From assembly GCA_009760855.2 (NCBI GenBank), contig WPIO01000066.1:1570501-1634500 (forward strand): 64,000 nt of DNA. Direction: 5' to 3'. The notes under the pieces were generated by a model, which was given only the letters and a program-made list of their open reading frames with translations, did not search any database and was not told the DNA's origin. The stretch comes from Cristatella mucedo. Its lineage: Eukaryota; Bryozoa; Phylactolaemata; Cristatellidae. Positions 11,745-22,172 of this stretch are shown one piece after another (the first letter of the stretch is position 1; every line of letters starts with the position of its first letter). The position numbers and the translations under genes were made by a program.

Positions 11745-11910
11745 AACAGCCTCTTTTTTTAGTGACAGGAGAGCCTTTACGACTATCACCACCACTTCCA
11801 GTGGCGATAAAGGATCGCCCACCGCAGGAATCGAGCCCACGACCTCGGGAGCGAGGTCATGAAAGCAACCGCTTTACCTAGTGTGCCATTACGGTTCACC
11901 ATGCTGGCTC
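11745..11910 (-). repeat. S-A tRNA-derived SINE
   Basis: On the minus strand: the head GTAATGGCACACTAGGTAAA with A-box features, a CGACCTC...GAGGTCGTGG stem, a B-box-like GGCTCGATTCCTGCGGTGGG, then the body ATCGCCACTGG...AGTGGTGGTGAT, which is an internal palindrome, and a tail near GTCACTAAAAAAAGAGGC. It matches the copies at 17985, 26273, 54140 and 63392. Confidence 0.88.
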
Positions 11911-11937
11911 ATGCACCAGCGGGCGTGAACAAGCTCA

Positions 11938-12079
11938 CAAGCAAACACACACACACTGACACACACACAAAAACTTAATTTAACCAGCATACGGCTTCTA
12001 CTACTGCGGCTGGTAGCGGACAGTCGACCAGATCGATGCGCTCCCGAATTCACCTCCATGTGTGCACACGCTTACTCAT

Positions 12080-12122
<43 letters not shown>

Positions 12123-12310
12123 CACACATGCACACATGCACACATGCACACATGCACACACGTGCACATGACACGCATGCACACGCATGCACATGCATGC
12201 ACAAAAACACACACACACACACACACATGCACACACAGACACACACTTATACACCTCATGCACCCATGCGAGCAGGCACACACATATGCACATACCTATA
12301 AATACGGATG
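11938..12310. repeat. CA/CACATG microsatellite block
   Basis: A short CA run (11941-11970) is followed by a long block at about 12076-12310. That block has a perfect (CA)n core and derived CACATG/CACACATG units. Both strands are open over long stretches only because of the repeat; no gene is present. Confidence 0.95.
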
Positions 12311-12524
12311 TTGACGATAAAACAAAAAACGAGCACACTCACCCAAGATATTACCGGGACTTCTGTGTTCTCATGCTATAACTAACAGCTAAAGGCACCA
12401 GGTCAGCGAACGTGCGATAACCGGAGATCTGTGTTGGTCTGCGCTTAAGACGTGCGATTACATCGCACTGCATGCAATCAAATATAAAAGGAACTAATAT
12501 TTCTAGCAGCAGCATTTGGCTTAA

Positions 12525-12790
12525 GGTGGGCAGAAAATTACTCTACTTATTCATCCTCTTTCTAGGTGCTTTACATTTGCTGCAAAGAAAAATGCATATG
12601 AGTGGTGTGTAATATCATTCTTGATAAAAAAAACATGAATAACATGGTTAGGTGTGGCATGCAGAGGGTCAGCATGCAAATGTGGTTAGTGGCAGCATGC
12701 ACAGTGTCAGTAAGCATAAGCAAATGAAGGACGAATCCCAGGGACGCACTAAATACTGTCCTAAATACGGTACTAAATGCATGCAAATGT
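12525..12790 (-). mobile_element. L-B LINE 3' end fragment
   Basis: Antisense 3' UTR of L-B, with TGCTTTACATTTGCTGCAAA, AACATGGTTAGG, GTGGTTAGTGGCAGCATGC and AAGGACGAATCCCAGGGACG in the family order. The coding part is missing. Confidence 0.8.
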
Positions 12791-13017
12791 TAGAGCAGCC
12801 TAATCAGCCAGGAATAACTGAGAGCCTATTTACTCCCTGCTTTTGGGATGTCCCACGGCTGACGCTCATGAATTTTCGGGAAAGACCTGGTTAGGAAATC
12901 GATGTCTTGCATGCCAGACATCCCAGTCACGAACAGCCAAAGGGAACAGCCAAAACGTGTCATTGTTGTAGCTAGCTAAGGATTCACTGCAGCCGGAAGC
13001 TTGACTGCACTTACGTC
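12791..13017. other. Intergenic, nothing recognised
   Basis: Unique-looking sequence between an L-B fragment and the GGATAC minisatellite. No coding support on either strand. Confidence 0.4.
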
Positions 13018-13106
13018 CAGGATACAGGATCCCGGATCCAGGATAAAGGAACCAGGATCCAGAAACCAGGATCCGGGATACGGGATACAGGATACATACA
13101 GGATAC
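13018..13106. repeat. GGATAC/GGATCC minisatellite
   Basis: An irregular tandem array of short units such as CAGGATACAGGATCCC, GGATCCAGGA, CCAGGATCC and GGGATACGGGATACAGG. The period is about 7 or a multiple of it, with drift between units. Confidence 0.85.
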
Positions 13107-13677
13107 CACACGCCCGGTACTGCCAAGTCTTCCCAAACCTTCACACAAGCAAACTCAAAATTTAGAAAACCCTAAACTTGCAAAGCCGTGCCCTTACACA
13201 GGCATGCACAGTTGTGGCGTATTGTCATGGTTTTAGTTTCGGATCAGGCTTGTATAACAATATGGTGTTACAGGAACTGCTCAACCTGGTTGCACCACCT
13301 AGTCGGCTTGGTGCTGCTGCCAATCAATGTTAACCCTGTCCCAAAGCTTCATAATTTGTACAAAAACATTTAAGTGCACTCAGTCCCCTACACCTTACAA
13401 ACGCCCACACACACACAGTAGTATGCAAATCGTAGTTAATGAAACTTGGCAATCGACACTGTGCTACTGAGAGTGCTTCTTAAGAAACAAAGCAGCACAC
13501 AATTGACTGCTGCTGGCACTGCGCAGTCTGTACTCGATGGCCACTCGTCTGATTTATTCTTTGTGGGTGTGTTATAACTATCAAGTGGTTCCGCCGCCCC
13601 CCCCCCCCAGCCGACGTCCCATCTGCCTGCCAGGCGTGCTCCTTGCCGGCACATGACGTGTTCCTTGATGCACAATT
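13107..13677. other. Intergenic, nothing recognised
   Basis: Contains a short CACACACA run (13408-13418) and a C run (13602-13611). No gene seen. Confidence 0.4.
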
Positions 13678-13830
13678 CACTTTCTGCCTATGCGTTGGCC
13701 TCTGTACGCACGCTATCCACTCTCTTCTCTTTTATTACCACGTGCTCCGGAGCAGCACACACGAGGGCTAGTACATGCGTAATAATAATACGTAATACGT
13801 AATGCCGGTATGTACGCTCGCTCGCTTGTG
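13678..13830 (+). repeat. GC-rich dispersed repeat, copy 1
   Basis: Shares CTTTCTGCCTATGCGTTGGC, GCTATCCACTCTC, GCTCCGGAGCAGC and GTACGCTCGCTCGC with the segment at 18946-19115, in the same order and orientation. No coding potential is seen. The family is unrecognised. Confidence 0.6.
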
Positions 13831-14804
13831 TTGCCTGCTTGCTATACAATCCAGCGGTCGTCGACAACGCAACAACTCGCTTTGGGGGGGGGGGCGGCTT
13901 CGCTCTTCGCCTCGTGCTGCCATCGCTCGCCAACGAGCCCATACAATAATTAGTATTTGTTAAAGTACTTATTGCTCAGCCTTGGTGCTGAACTCTTTCG
14001 ATTACGTATGTGACCGTTGCTGTTTATACATTGCACGGCTGCAAATAGGTCCGTTGTAGCTCCATTTTTTGTTTTCTTTGTGCGAAAGATATACAGAATT
14101 GCCTCAACCTGAAATGTCTCAGCAACAGAGTCGCATCCGGTTAGTCGCCGCAAAAGCAAAATAATAATAATAACGTACCTTTTTCAACTCACCATTAGGA
14201 TAAACAATGTAAGCCCTTGTCGACTATCCAGGAGAGCCACTTTTTTTTTATATTGAACAAGCTTCTAATCGGTCAGGCTCTAAGCGGTTCGGATCGAGGC
14301 TAGCCGTGTTATCTGGCTGTGTTTATCTTTTTCTCACTCGTTACCAAGTGAGTTTGTTCTACTGTAAAGGTCGTTCGTGCATTCTCTTGTCTCAGGGTAA
14401 ATTTAAATACAGGAAAGCAGAATCTATTTATGGCCATGTATCTTCTATCTCGTATATGCTCTTTTGAATCGGTTATCACAAATATGCTGGTACTTAAGAT
14501 GCCGGCATCTTTCTTAACTAGTACATTCCAGCATTCTGAATTCTTGCACCCCTGCATACTGATCTCCTCACGAAAAACACCTATGCATGTGGCATCCGCG
14601 ATTCTTTTTGGGTTGTTTCGTCCTGGTTTGTGGGCAGCCTCGTGAGTCTATTCCTACAAAGTAGACCACTCGGCTCCTGATTCAAATTCTGACGGCTATG
14701 CTCTGACCAATCATGTCAGACCTATCCAAAAATGTACCCGAGAGAATACCCGATGCCTCAAAATGAATGACGATGCAGCCTTATGTAATGTCGTAAATCT
14801 CCAT
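13831..14804. other. Intergenic, nothing recognised
   Basis: Mixed-composition DNA with a G run (13883-13892). Short open frames on both strands show no recognisable motif and no splice context. Confidence 0.4.
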
Positions 14805-15690
14805 TCGTAGCTCCACAAAGTGAGATAGACCTCTCGTTAGACGACCACATCAGCTCCACAGTCAAGTCTGCCTACTTTCAGATACTTAGAATTGCTAAAA
14901 TTGAGGCTTGTTTAAATAAGAATACCACGTCCAAGTTGGTCCATGCATTCGTGACATCCCGTCTCGACTTCTGCAACTCACTGCTTACTGGCCTATCCAG
15001 CATGAGCGATCGAGCGATTACAGCTGGTGCAAAACTCTACAGCTAGGCTTGTCTGTCGCGAGCGTCGCCGTTGCCATGTTACACCGCTTCTCGCCGGGCC
15101 TGCACTGGCTACCAGTCAAGCAACGGATCGACTTCAAGGTTTTGTCGCTTAGTTTTAGGACTTCAAGGTTTTGTCGCTTAGTTTTAGGACACTTCATTCT
15201 TTGGCTCCAGCCTATCTCTCAGATATACTACCCCATCAGACCAAGCATCCTACCACCCGCTTTTCGAATCCAACAGTCTACAAATACCCCGTAAAAAACC
15301 TCAAATCCTTTAGAGACCGAGCATTTTGTTCGTATGCTCCCATAGCCTGGAACTCCCTCCCGACTTGCGTCAGAACATCCCCTCACCTAAACACATTTAA
15401 AAAGAACTTAAAACCACACCTATTTGGGACAGCATTTAGTGGGTCCGTGTGATTCGTTCTTCATGGGCTTGTGGGTGCTGACACTGTGCATGCTGCCACT
15501 AACCACATTTGCATGCTGACCTTGTGCATGTCATCCCTAACCATGTTATTCATTTTGTTTGTTTATCAAGCATGATATTACTCGCCATTCAATTGCATTT
15601 CCCTTTGCACCATATGTAAAGCCCCTAGCGAGAGATTGAGTTCTCTGAGGGCGCTTTATCATGTGCACTATTAGCATTATCTCATGCAAC
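14805..15690 (+). mobile_element. L-B LINE 3' part, nearly intact 3' end
   Basis: One of the better L-B copies. It runs from CTCGTTAGACGACCACATCA through the [16 protein letters not shown] region, [19 protein letters not shown], the SYAPIAWNSLPTCVRTSP end of ORF2 and the 3' UTR. It closes with the 3' palindrome (AAGCCCCTAGCGAGAGATTG ... GAGGGCGCTTTATCA) and a TTAGCATTATCT tail. A 29-bp tandem duplication (15131-15188) and other shifts break the frame. Confidence 0.9.
15131..15188 (+). repeat. 29-bp exact tandem duplication in L-B
   Basis: The 29-mer beginning ACTTCAAGGTTTTGTCGC occurs twice, head to tail, at 15131-15159 and 15160-15188. Since 29 is not a multiple of 3, it shifts the frame of the LINE. 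Confidence 0.95.
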
Positions 15691-15694
15691 AAAG

Positions 15695-16020
15695 AGAAAC
15701 GAGGAAGCATAGCAGAGACTGGAGAGCAGTTGAGGTAGTGAGTAGCATGGAATTAGCAGCTTAGGACAGCTGCAAAGGATGAGCCACAGTCGGCAGTAGG
15801 AGAGTAGTTGCCATTGCGTAAGAATTGTGGAAGCGAGTTCCACAGTCTAGGACCTGCTGAGCTAAAGCTCCGGCCACCAGCGGTCTTTAAGCAGAGGAAT
15901 GGAACAGCTAACGTATTGTCCATAAAAAGCCTGAGTGCACGAAGAGGCTGAAACTGGTGCAGCAGTTCATCTAGGTATGGAGGAGCCAAGACGTGGCTGA
16001 CCTTGTCGGTCAGAGTAAGC
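15695..16020 (-). mobile_element. L-A LINE 3' fragment
   Basis: Minus-strand open stretch (15753-15989) with APPYLDELLHQFQPLRALR and RSFSSAGPRLWNSLPQFLR, the C-terminal end of L-A ORF2, plus the beginning of the 3' UTR toward 15700. The terminal ACATT tail is absent. The 5' side is truncated at GTCAGAGTAAGC. Confidence 0.85.
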
Positions 16021-17245
16021 TTAGTTAAGTTCTGTCTGATTCGCCGTTATAAGTGTGATTAACGGCGCCGTAATAAGTGTAAGGGGCTCAACTTTCATAT
16101 CAGGAGCGAACTTGGCTGCCAAACTCGGGTTCCGAGCTCGTAACAGTTGTGTTATTATCGTGCTTCTGCAATGTCTTATTTTGCGGTCACCCTACTTGAT
16201 CTTGATATCAAAGGGGAATTTGTCTATTTTGAAACGCTAGTGTCATACTGCTCGATAGCATTTATTGCGTTTCCATTTATACTGCGGCCAGTTTACGGCT
16301 TAGATTGATTTATAGGCCAGCAAAGACAATGACACTGCCGTAGGTTTATGGGTAGTTTTGATTTATGGTAGTGATATTTAAGTCACGGGCGGCAAAGGCC
16401 CGGAGAATTACGTCGATGATACTGGACCGGGCAGTCGCATAGTGGCGACTGCTGCGGCTTCTGAGTGAATAAATCTGGGTTCGGGGCCTGCTTCGGTGCT
16501 CTGCATCGCGTATCGTGCCCCTGCCGATTAGAGAATGTCAAACTACGCTTGGTGAATTTCAAACTAGAATGGTACTAGTCTTGGCCGACACGCGGCGGGT
16601 ACCTGTAACGCATGACCTTGTACGTCGGCTAGCGTCTTGCAACGTGCAGCATCAACGGTCACAGTCGAGCCAACAGTACCGGAAGTAGCAGCTACGAAGG
16701 AAAGTTCGTGCGTTAACAGTTAAAGTATGTAAATATGTAACTTGGACGAGTCTATTTGACAGGAGCGAGTGGGACAAAAGCGTTCATCTGGACCCGCGAC
16801 TCTCACCGAAGGATCTGGGCTAAAACCTCAAACCAGCTGAAATGCCAACGCCGACTCCAGAACCATAAAGGCTGTTGCACAGGAGCAACTCTCTCGAGTT
16901 AGCAGCGATGCAACCCATTGCCTTAGTGGGTTTGATTAGGGAACCTGGAGCAACGCGTAGCGGGCGGATCTAGCCTAGTAGAATTCGGTGGGGTGACAGA
17001 TTAGTCAGCCGGGAGCGGAGCGAGGCGTCAGTCTGACACCGGGATCCGCTTTGGGCAGATAAAAGAGTGGTCAGGACGCAGATTGACTAATTTACTCTAT
17101 TAGAAAGAGAGCCAAAGGATGGCAAACTAGCCCGGGAGCCGTCTAATAAATGACAGGTGGAAGCGAATAGGCCTGAGAACAGAAGCTGAGAGTAGGTCCG
17201 CGGAAGTATCAGCTAGGCACTAGGTCACGAGTTCAGAGATAGGGC
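16021..17245. other. GC-richer non-coding block, unidentified
   Basis: The base composition differs from the AT-rich surroundings. It has no long open frame and no recognisable protein motif. It could be part of a non-autonomous repeat; together with 17500-17890 (which has an ATAAACTGTTGC stretch like a poly(A) region of an LTR) it might be an LTR-type element. I cannot show paired repeats. Confidence 0.3.
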
Positions 17246-17311
17246 GAGAGAGTGAGAGAGTGAGAGAGAGAGAGAAAGAGAGAGAAAGAGAGAGAAAGAG
17301 ATGGGAGAGAT

Positions 17312-17382
<71 letters not shown>

Positions 17383-17396
17383 CAGAGACAGAGAGA
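17246..17396. repeat. GA microsatellite
   Basis: (GA)n with GAGAGAAAGA interruptions on the left and GAGACA units on the right. The low-complexity open frames on both strands are products of the repeat. Confidence 0.95.
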
Positions 17397-17984
17397 GTAT
17401 TAACAAGACGACTGACAGAGTTCGGGGCCTCAGCTTGGGTAGGCGGTGCGAGACTACGCCTCGAGAGCACGAGAAGCGAACCTACGGCGACGAACAGCTA
17501 GGTGCAACTTAGACTGGACTGCTGTGTTCTGCCGGCAACTCAATTAGCTGCTAGTATCTTGTGGTGTTGTAGCGGTCCGCCTTCGGGTTCGGGATATTCG
17601 CTTGCGACGTGCATGTAGGGTAGCTTATTGTAGTGGGGCTTCGGGGGTTCTCTCACAGTTAACTCGGTCACTTCCATTTGTGTAGACGAGTAGTACGGTT
17701 GTTATACTCGGTCTTCTGGAGTTCGTGCATAACTCCGTCGGTCCGGTGCTCACCGCGTAAGTCGCTTGCACCGGTGCCTAACCATTACCAACATGCCCTC
17801 AATAAACTGTTGCTTTCGGCACTCAGTTGTGGCTGCTTGAGTTTGACTCGAGCTGCAGCACTGCCTAGCTCTGTCCGCCGGTGAAGAACCGGTGGGGGGG
17901 GGAGAACGTCTGCACGGTTACATTTTTCTGCGTTGCGGTGCCGGCGCGAGATCTCGCGAGATCCGGCCTCCATCGTAGATTGTC
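17397..17984. other. GC-richer non-coding sequence
   Basis: No gene recognised. Contains CTCAATAAACTGTTGCTTTC (17795-17814) and a G run near 17893-17902. Confidence 0.35.
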
Positions 17985-18165
17985 GCAGCCGTGATGGCAC
18001 ACTGGGTAAGGCGGTTGCTTTCATTACCTTGGTCCCGGCTTCGATTCCTGCGGTAGACGATTCTTTATCGCCACTGCAAGCGGTGGTGATAGCCGTAAAG
18101 GCTCATCTGTCGCTATACAAAAGGAGGCTGTTTACTCAGCTAGGATTTATGTATTATTACTATTT
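17985..18165 (+). repeat. S-A tRNA-derived SINE
   Basis: Head GTGATGGCACACTGGGTAAG, box-B-like GCTTCGATTCCTGCGG, the body palindrome ATCGCCACTGCAAGCGGTGG, GATAGCCGTAAAGGCTCATC, and a tail ending in TTATTACTATTTATTTA. Confidence 0.88.
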
Positions 18166-18279
18166 ATTTATAATCGGTAACATGTCCATACAATTCAGAG
18201 ACGGCGAATAATGATTAAGTGTTTTAGTATTATTGTCATTATTAATATCAGTAATAATTTGGCTGGTTTCTTACGCATC

Positions 18280-18545
18280 GACAACTACTCTTCTGCTGCC
18301 GACTATGGCTCATCATTTTCAGCGGTCCTGAGCTAATACTTCCATGCAACTCACATCTTCAACGGCTCTCCTGACTCTGCTATGCTTCCCACTTTCTCTT
18401 CATTGTGTGAGACGAAGTCTGTTGCTATGAATGAGTACCGAAAGCCGCTTGGGCTGTGAGTGCGCTATGCAAAACTCTCCTGCGTAACCCCCACATAGTC
18501 TTTTTGTCTTTGTGGAGTCACAGACGGAGATACATTGCATTTCGC
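18280..18545 (+). mobile_element. L-A LINE 3' end
   Basis: 5'-truncated plus copy. It begins at ACAACTACTCTTCTGCTGCC, shows the 3' UTR signature (CAAAACTCTCCTGCGTAAC, TTTGTGGAGTCACAGACGG) and ends in GAGATACATTGCATTT, a worn ACATT tail. Confidence 0.88.
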
Positions 18546-19740
18546 CGACAGGCGTTTTATCGTCACGGTTTCGAGGCATAGGCCGGTAAATACTCGGCCT
18601 GCGGGAAATAGAGCTCTGGACTCTCTTGGTCGCGACAGGAAAACGAGAAGAAGAGCCACGCATTAGTTGGCTATAGCTTCCTCTCCGCTTCCCCTGCGGT
18701 TACGAATGCGATCCGCAGCTTGCGGCAGAAGAACTCTGCCGGTGCAAACTGCCTGTGACATTGTGGCGTGGTCACGCCCATAATGCTGTTCCTCCCCAGC
18801 TAGACTCACACCACTCCGCCCGACCAACGGGCGCTCTGACTACCACGTTCTAAGGCACTGCAGGTGAATGGTATCGGCCGACTCAGCTGGATTTAGTTGC
18901 AACGGGCCAGCTGCGGTGGCCTGACCCGTCAGTCATGCAGCGACCAGCTTTCTGCCTGTGCGTTGGCCAGTACTCGCGTGCTGTCCACTGTCTCGCCGTC
19001 CCTTTCCTCTTCCCTACTGGCTGGCGCTGCTCCGGAGCAGCTTCCACGATCACTTCCGGAGCAGCTGCCTCTTCTACATTGGCGTCGTACGCTCGCTCTC
19101 TCGCGTTTGCCTGCGTACGATGCAATGCGCACTCTTATCGTCACCACCACTGCTCACTAGTGGTGGAGGGGGAGGCATCGTTCTTCGTCGCCTGGTCATT
19201 GCTGGCCCATCCAGGACCCCGACGACACTACGTTGGGCCCGAGCGCTCGGCCGGCACCAGCGAGCTCGCCCGCGAGGCAGCATGCATGACGGCTCGACGC
19301 CCTCGACGCTCGACCTCGACCTTGACACTTGACCTTGACCTCGCCGGCGAGCGGCTGGAAGCCCGGCGAGATGATCGGCGGCCAACTGGGTAGCAGAACT
19401 GACGGTTGAACGACGGGCTGAACCAGGTCCAGAGCTGAGTGGTGAAGCCCCGCCTTCGCGGTTGTCTCCTCGGTGTCTGCGTCCTTTATTTGCCTGCGGG
19501 TGTCGTCGGAGCGACTGCTCATGCAGCATCCACGTCCCGACCGAACTAGGTGGCAAGCAAGCACCGAGCTCATAACGGCGCCACTCGCCGAAGATTGGTA
19601 GAGTTGCTATGAACGTTGGCGAAGCCTCTGATTTTCTGCCAGCGAGTTGTTGGAGCCGCATCGAGGCACGACGGCTAGACTGAAGTTTCGGAGGAGAAAC
19701 GAGGATAATAAAAAATTCATAACAATGTGCTAGCATAGCA
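18546..19740. other. GC-rich, CpG-bearing non-coding block
   Basis: Clearly richer in G+C and CpG than the surrounding DNA. Several overlapping open frames exist on both strands at once, up to 227 codons on the minus strand. They are Arg/Ser/Pro-rich without domain motifs, as expected from GC-rich random sequence. It includes copy 2 of the GC-rich dispersed repeat. It could be a CpG-island-like segment or a repeat; no transcript can be supported. Confidence 0.4.
18946..19115 (+). repeat. GC-rich dispersed repeat, copy 2
   Basis: Shares with 13678-13830 the blocks CTTTCTGCCTGTGCGTTGGC, GCTGTCCACTGTC, GCTCCGGAGCAGC and GTACGCTCGCTC. Here the GGAGCAGC block is itself repeated (GCTCCGGAGCAGCTTCC and CTTCCGGAGCAGCTGCC). 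Confidence 0.6.
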
Positions 19741-21769
19741 CTAGCAATAATAATCACGAAAACAATATCTGAGGCATCATCAGGGAGCTGAATTTTTTTC
19801 TATGCACTTTAGAGATGCTGCAAAGTAGCATTAACAAATTTTTGGTGGTAACAGATGGAGTCGTAGTGAAACCGGGTACTTGCACACCGAGAACGAATCA
19901 CGCAAGAACCCACGTTGTGTGCGACTGCTGCTTCTGCTGTTGTAATTAGCTAAACAGCACCTTGACACTAATGTACTTGCCTCACATGTGGCCAATAGTT
20001 AAACCGTTGACCCAGCCCATTGTCAGGCCCTAGTGCTAGTTATATTTCGTGTCGTCTGCTGCGATTGATCAAGCTCGCTCTCGTGTATGTGCCAGATTAG
20101 AGTGATAAAGGTGAGTTTCATTTACCTCGCACATCCGCCCACTGAGTGTCCGTGAGATGCCCACTAGAACAGCCGCGGCCGAAGAGTCTTATACAACACC
20201 TATTCACCCATCGAATGCTGTAATGAGCAGGTGTGTTTAAGCCTCTTTTTAGCTATTTTTGAAATCAGTCCTAACCTTACTATTTAACCAGTCATAGCGG
20301 TAGTGCACCAATATCCGAATGACTGGTAGAGGTAATCAGGTGTTCAACAGTGGCTGCAGCGAACACCAACAGTTCTGTGGCCAAGAGCTCAAACAGACTC
20401 AATTCTAAGGTCTGCTCGAGAAGCAAGATCGATACCTTGTTTCACAGTTTCTATTTTGAGACGCCTTGGCCATCGATCGGAACATAATTACTTCATTGCC
20501 GTTATTATTTAGGAATTGCAAAACAAAGAACATCAGTCGTAGGCTCGCAGATTAATCGAACCACCATTTCTTCACTCAGCGTAGGAAGATAAAAGTAGAC
20601 GCTAATTTTGGTTGTGAATTGTACTCAGTTCAAGCGAGGATTGGGGGCGATGGATTCCTGTGAAGGCAGCTTGTAGACTGAATTGACTTCCGTAGTCGGA
20701 AGCATCACTATTTGGACGCTCAGTCTATATGTGTTTAGCTCCAGCAATAGGCACACGTGAGCAGAGTAAGAGGACGGTATTCCTTCCGTCATTATACTGA
20801 GTAGATAGGACCGAGCGTATGCTAGTTGCTGTAAGTTCGAGGCAAGGAGTGCGAAAATAAAACTGAAAAAGACGCCCTGTGACATTATGAGTCTACAATT
20901 ATAATTCATCAAAAACGAGGATTAATATTCAGTGCGTCTATCTGTCATGGTTCCAGCTCAAGACGTTGAAAGCTCATCAGAATTTTACCTTTAACGTCCT
21001 AGGCAGTGTGAATAATTGATTTAGCACTCAGCTTGGGGATCGTTCACTGGCGGGTGTGCTATGCACGTGTGCAGTTGTCAAGCTAGCCTATTTCCCTCTG
21101 TTAATCAGAAATAAGAGAAACTGAGAGAGTATTTAAAGCTTGATACCGAAATGACCGAAGGTCAGGGACGTTGGAAGTGTTACCTTTCAACAGTTGATGC
21201 AAAGAAACGAAAGTGAACAAGCAAGCGAAGTCATTTGTTCCTGTCAGATTATATTCTAACCTAAAGAGGATGAAACCCATAGTTGACTGAATACTGCTAT
21301 AGAATAGAATAGAATAGAATACTGCTGGTTTATGTAGATTCTGTTTGCGACTAGCATTCAAGGAATAACCATAATTAGACACCCTAGCTAGAATTAACGC
21401 ACTTTCAGAGCCATTAAAATAACCCTAGGGAGAATAGTGATACATTTCGATGCTTACTTTTCTGTAGAAGGCTATTAATTAAAGGTAAGCTATTCAAACG
21501 AAGCTTTTTTTATTTCTGAAATTTACCACTCAACGTTAAGCAATTGGGGCATGCTGTTAGGGTTTAAGCGATAGTGTTTGGTATTGTACTCACCCGTTAT
21601 CACTAAACCAGCGTGTATCAGTGGAGGAGAAAGTAATTTGAAGTGCCAAGAAGTGACACATATCTAGTTCTCTGAGGACGCTATAACAAAAGCATTATAA
21701 TCACAAGCACTGACTAATTTATTTTAATAATGTGATGCCCTAGATCAATCCACTGTCAGCACTCGTCTG
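19741..21769. other. Intergenic, nothing recognised
   Basis: About 2 kb of AT-rich DNA. The only distinct element is a short TAGAA tandem repeat at 21299-21322. No coding or RNA gene support. Confidence 0.45.
21299..21322. repeat. TAGAA microsatellite
   Basis: Four to five tandem AGAAT units. Confidence 0.9.
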
Positions 21770-22172
21770 CGAACAAGGCCCGCCACGGCTTTGCTCCTTC
21801 CCCACCTAGCTGAACTGCTGCACCAGTTTCAGCCTCTGTCCGCCTTCAGGTCCTGTAGGGACAATAAATTAGCTGTTCCATTCCTACGCTTAAATATTGT
21901 TGGCGACAGAAGCTTTAGCTTTACAGGGCCTATACTGTGGAACTCGCTTCAGCAATTTTTACTCAACGACAAGTACTCTCCTGCTTCCGGCTGTGGCTCA
22001 TCCATTTCAGCTGTTCTGAGCTGCTACTAGCACGCTACTCACTACCTCAACTGCTCTTCAGACTCTGCTATGCTTCTCACTTTCTATTTGTTGCGTGAGA
22101 TGACGTCTGTTTGCAAATGCATGCGTACCGAAACCGCAATGGCTGCGAATGTGCTATAACAAACCCTCTAGT
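21770..22172 (+). mobile_element. Older L-A copy, left part (split by insertion)
   Basis: Plus-strand L-A 3' region: an open stretch (21791-22030) with LAELLHQFQPLSAFRSCRDN and RSFSFTGPILWNSLQQFLL, then the 3' UTR up to CTATAACAAACCCTCTAGT. There the consensus (which continues GTAACACCCAC) is interrupted. It resumes at about 25645, on the far side of the minus-strand L-A copy. Confidence 0.85.

Noticed and set aside
11938-12310. CRISPR-like array
   Set aside because: Simple dinucleotide and hexanucleotide repeats without spacers, in a eukaryotic genome.
12036-12338. Open frames of about 80-90 codons on both strands
   Set aside because: Pure products of the CA/CACATG microsatellite (His/Thr and Cys/Val repeats).
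17225-17501. Ser/Leu and Arg/Glu repeat frames
   Set aside because: Translation of the GA microsatellite.
16021-17890. Possible LTR retrotransposon
   Set aside because: An ATAAACTGTTGC stretch and a compositional shift suggested it, but I found no paired LTRs, no primer-binding site and no gag/pol motifs.
19074-19757. 227-codon open frame on the minus strand and overlapping frames on plus (18897-19393)
   Set aside because: Located in a GC-rich block where stop codons are rare; several overlapping frames on both strands, Arg/Ser/Pro-rich with no domain motif and no splice context.
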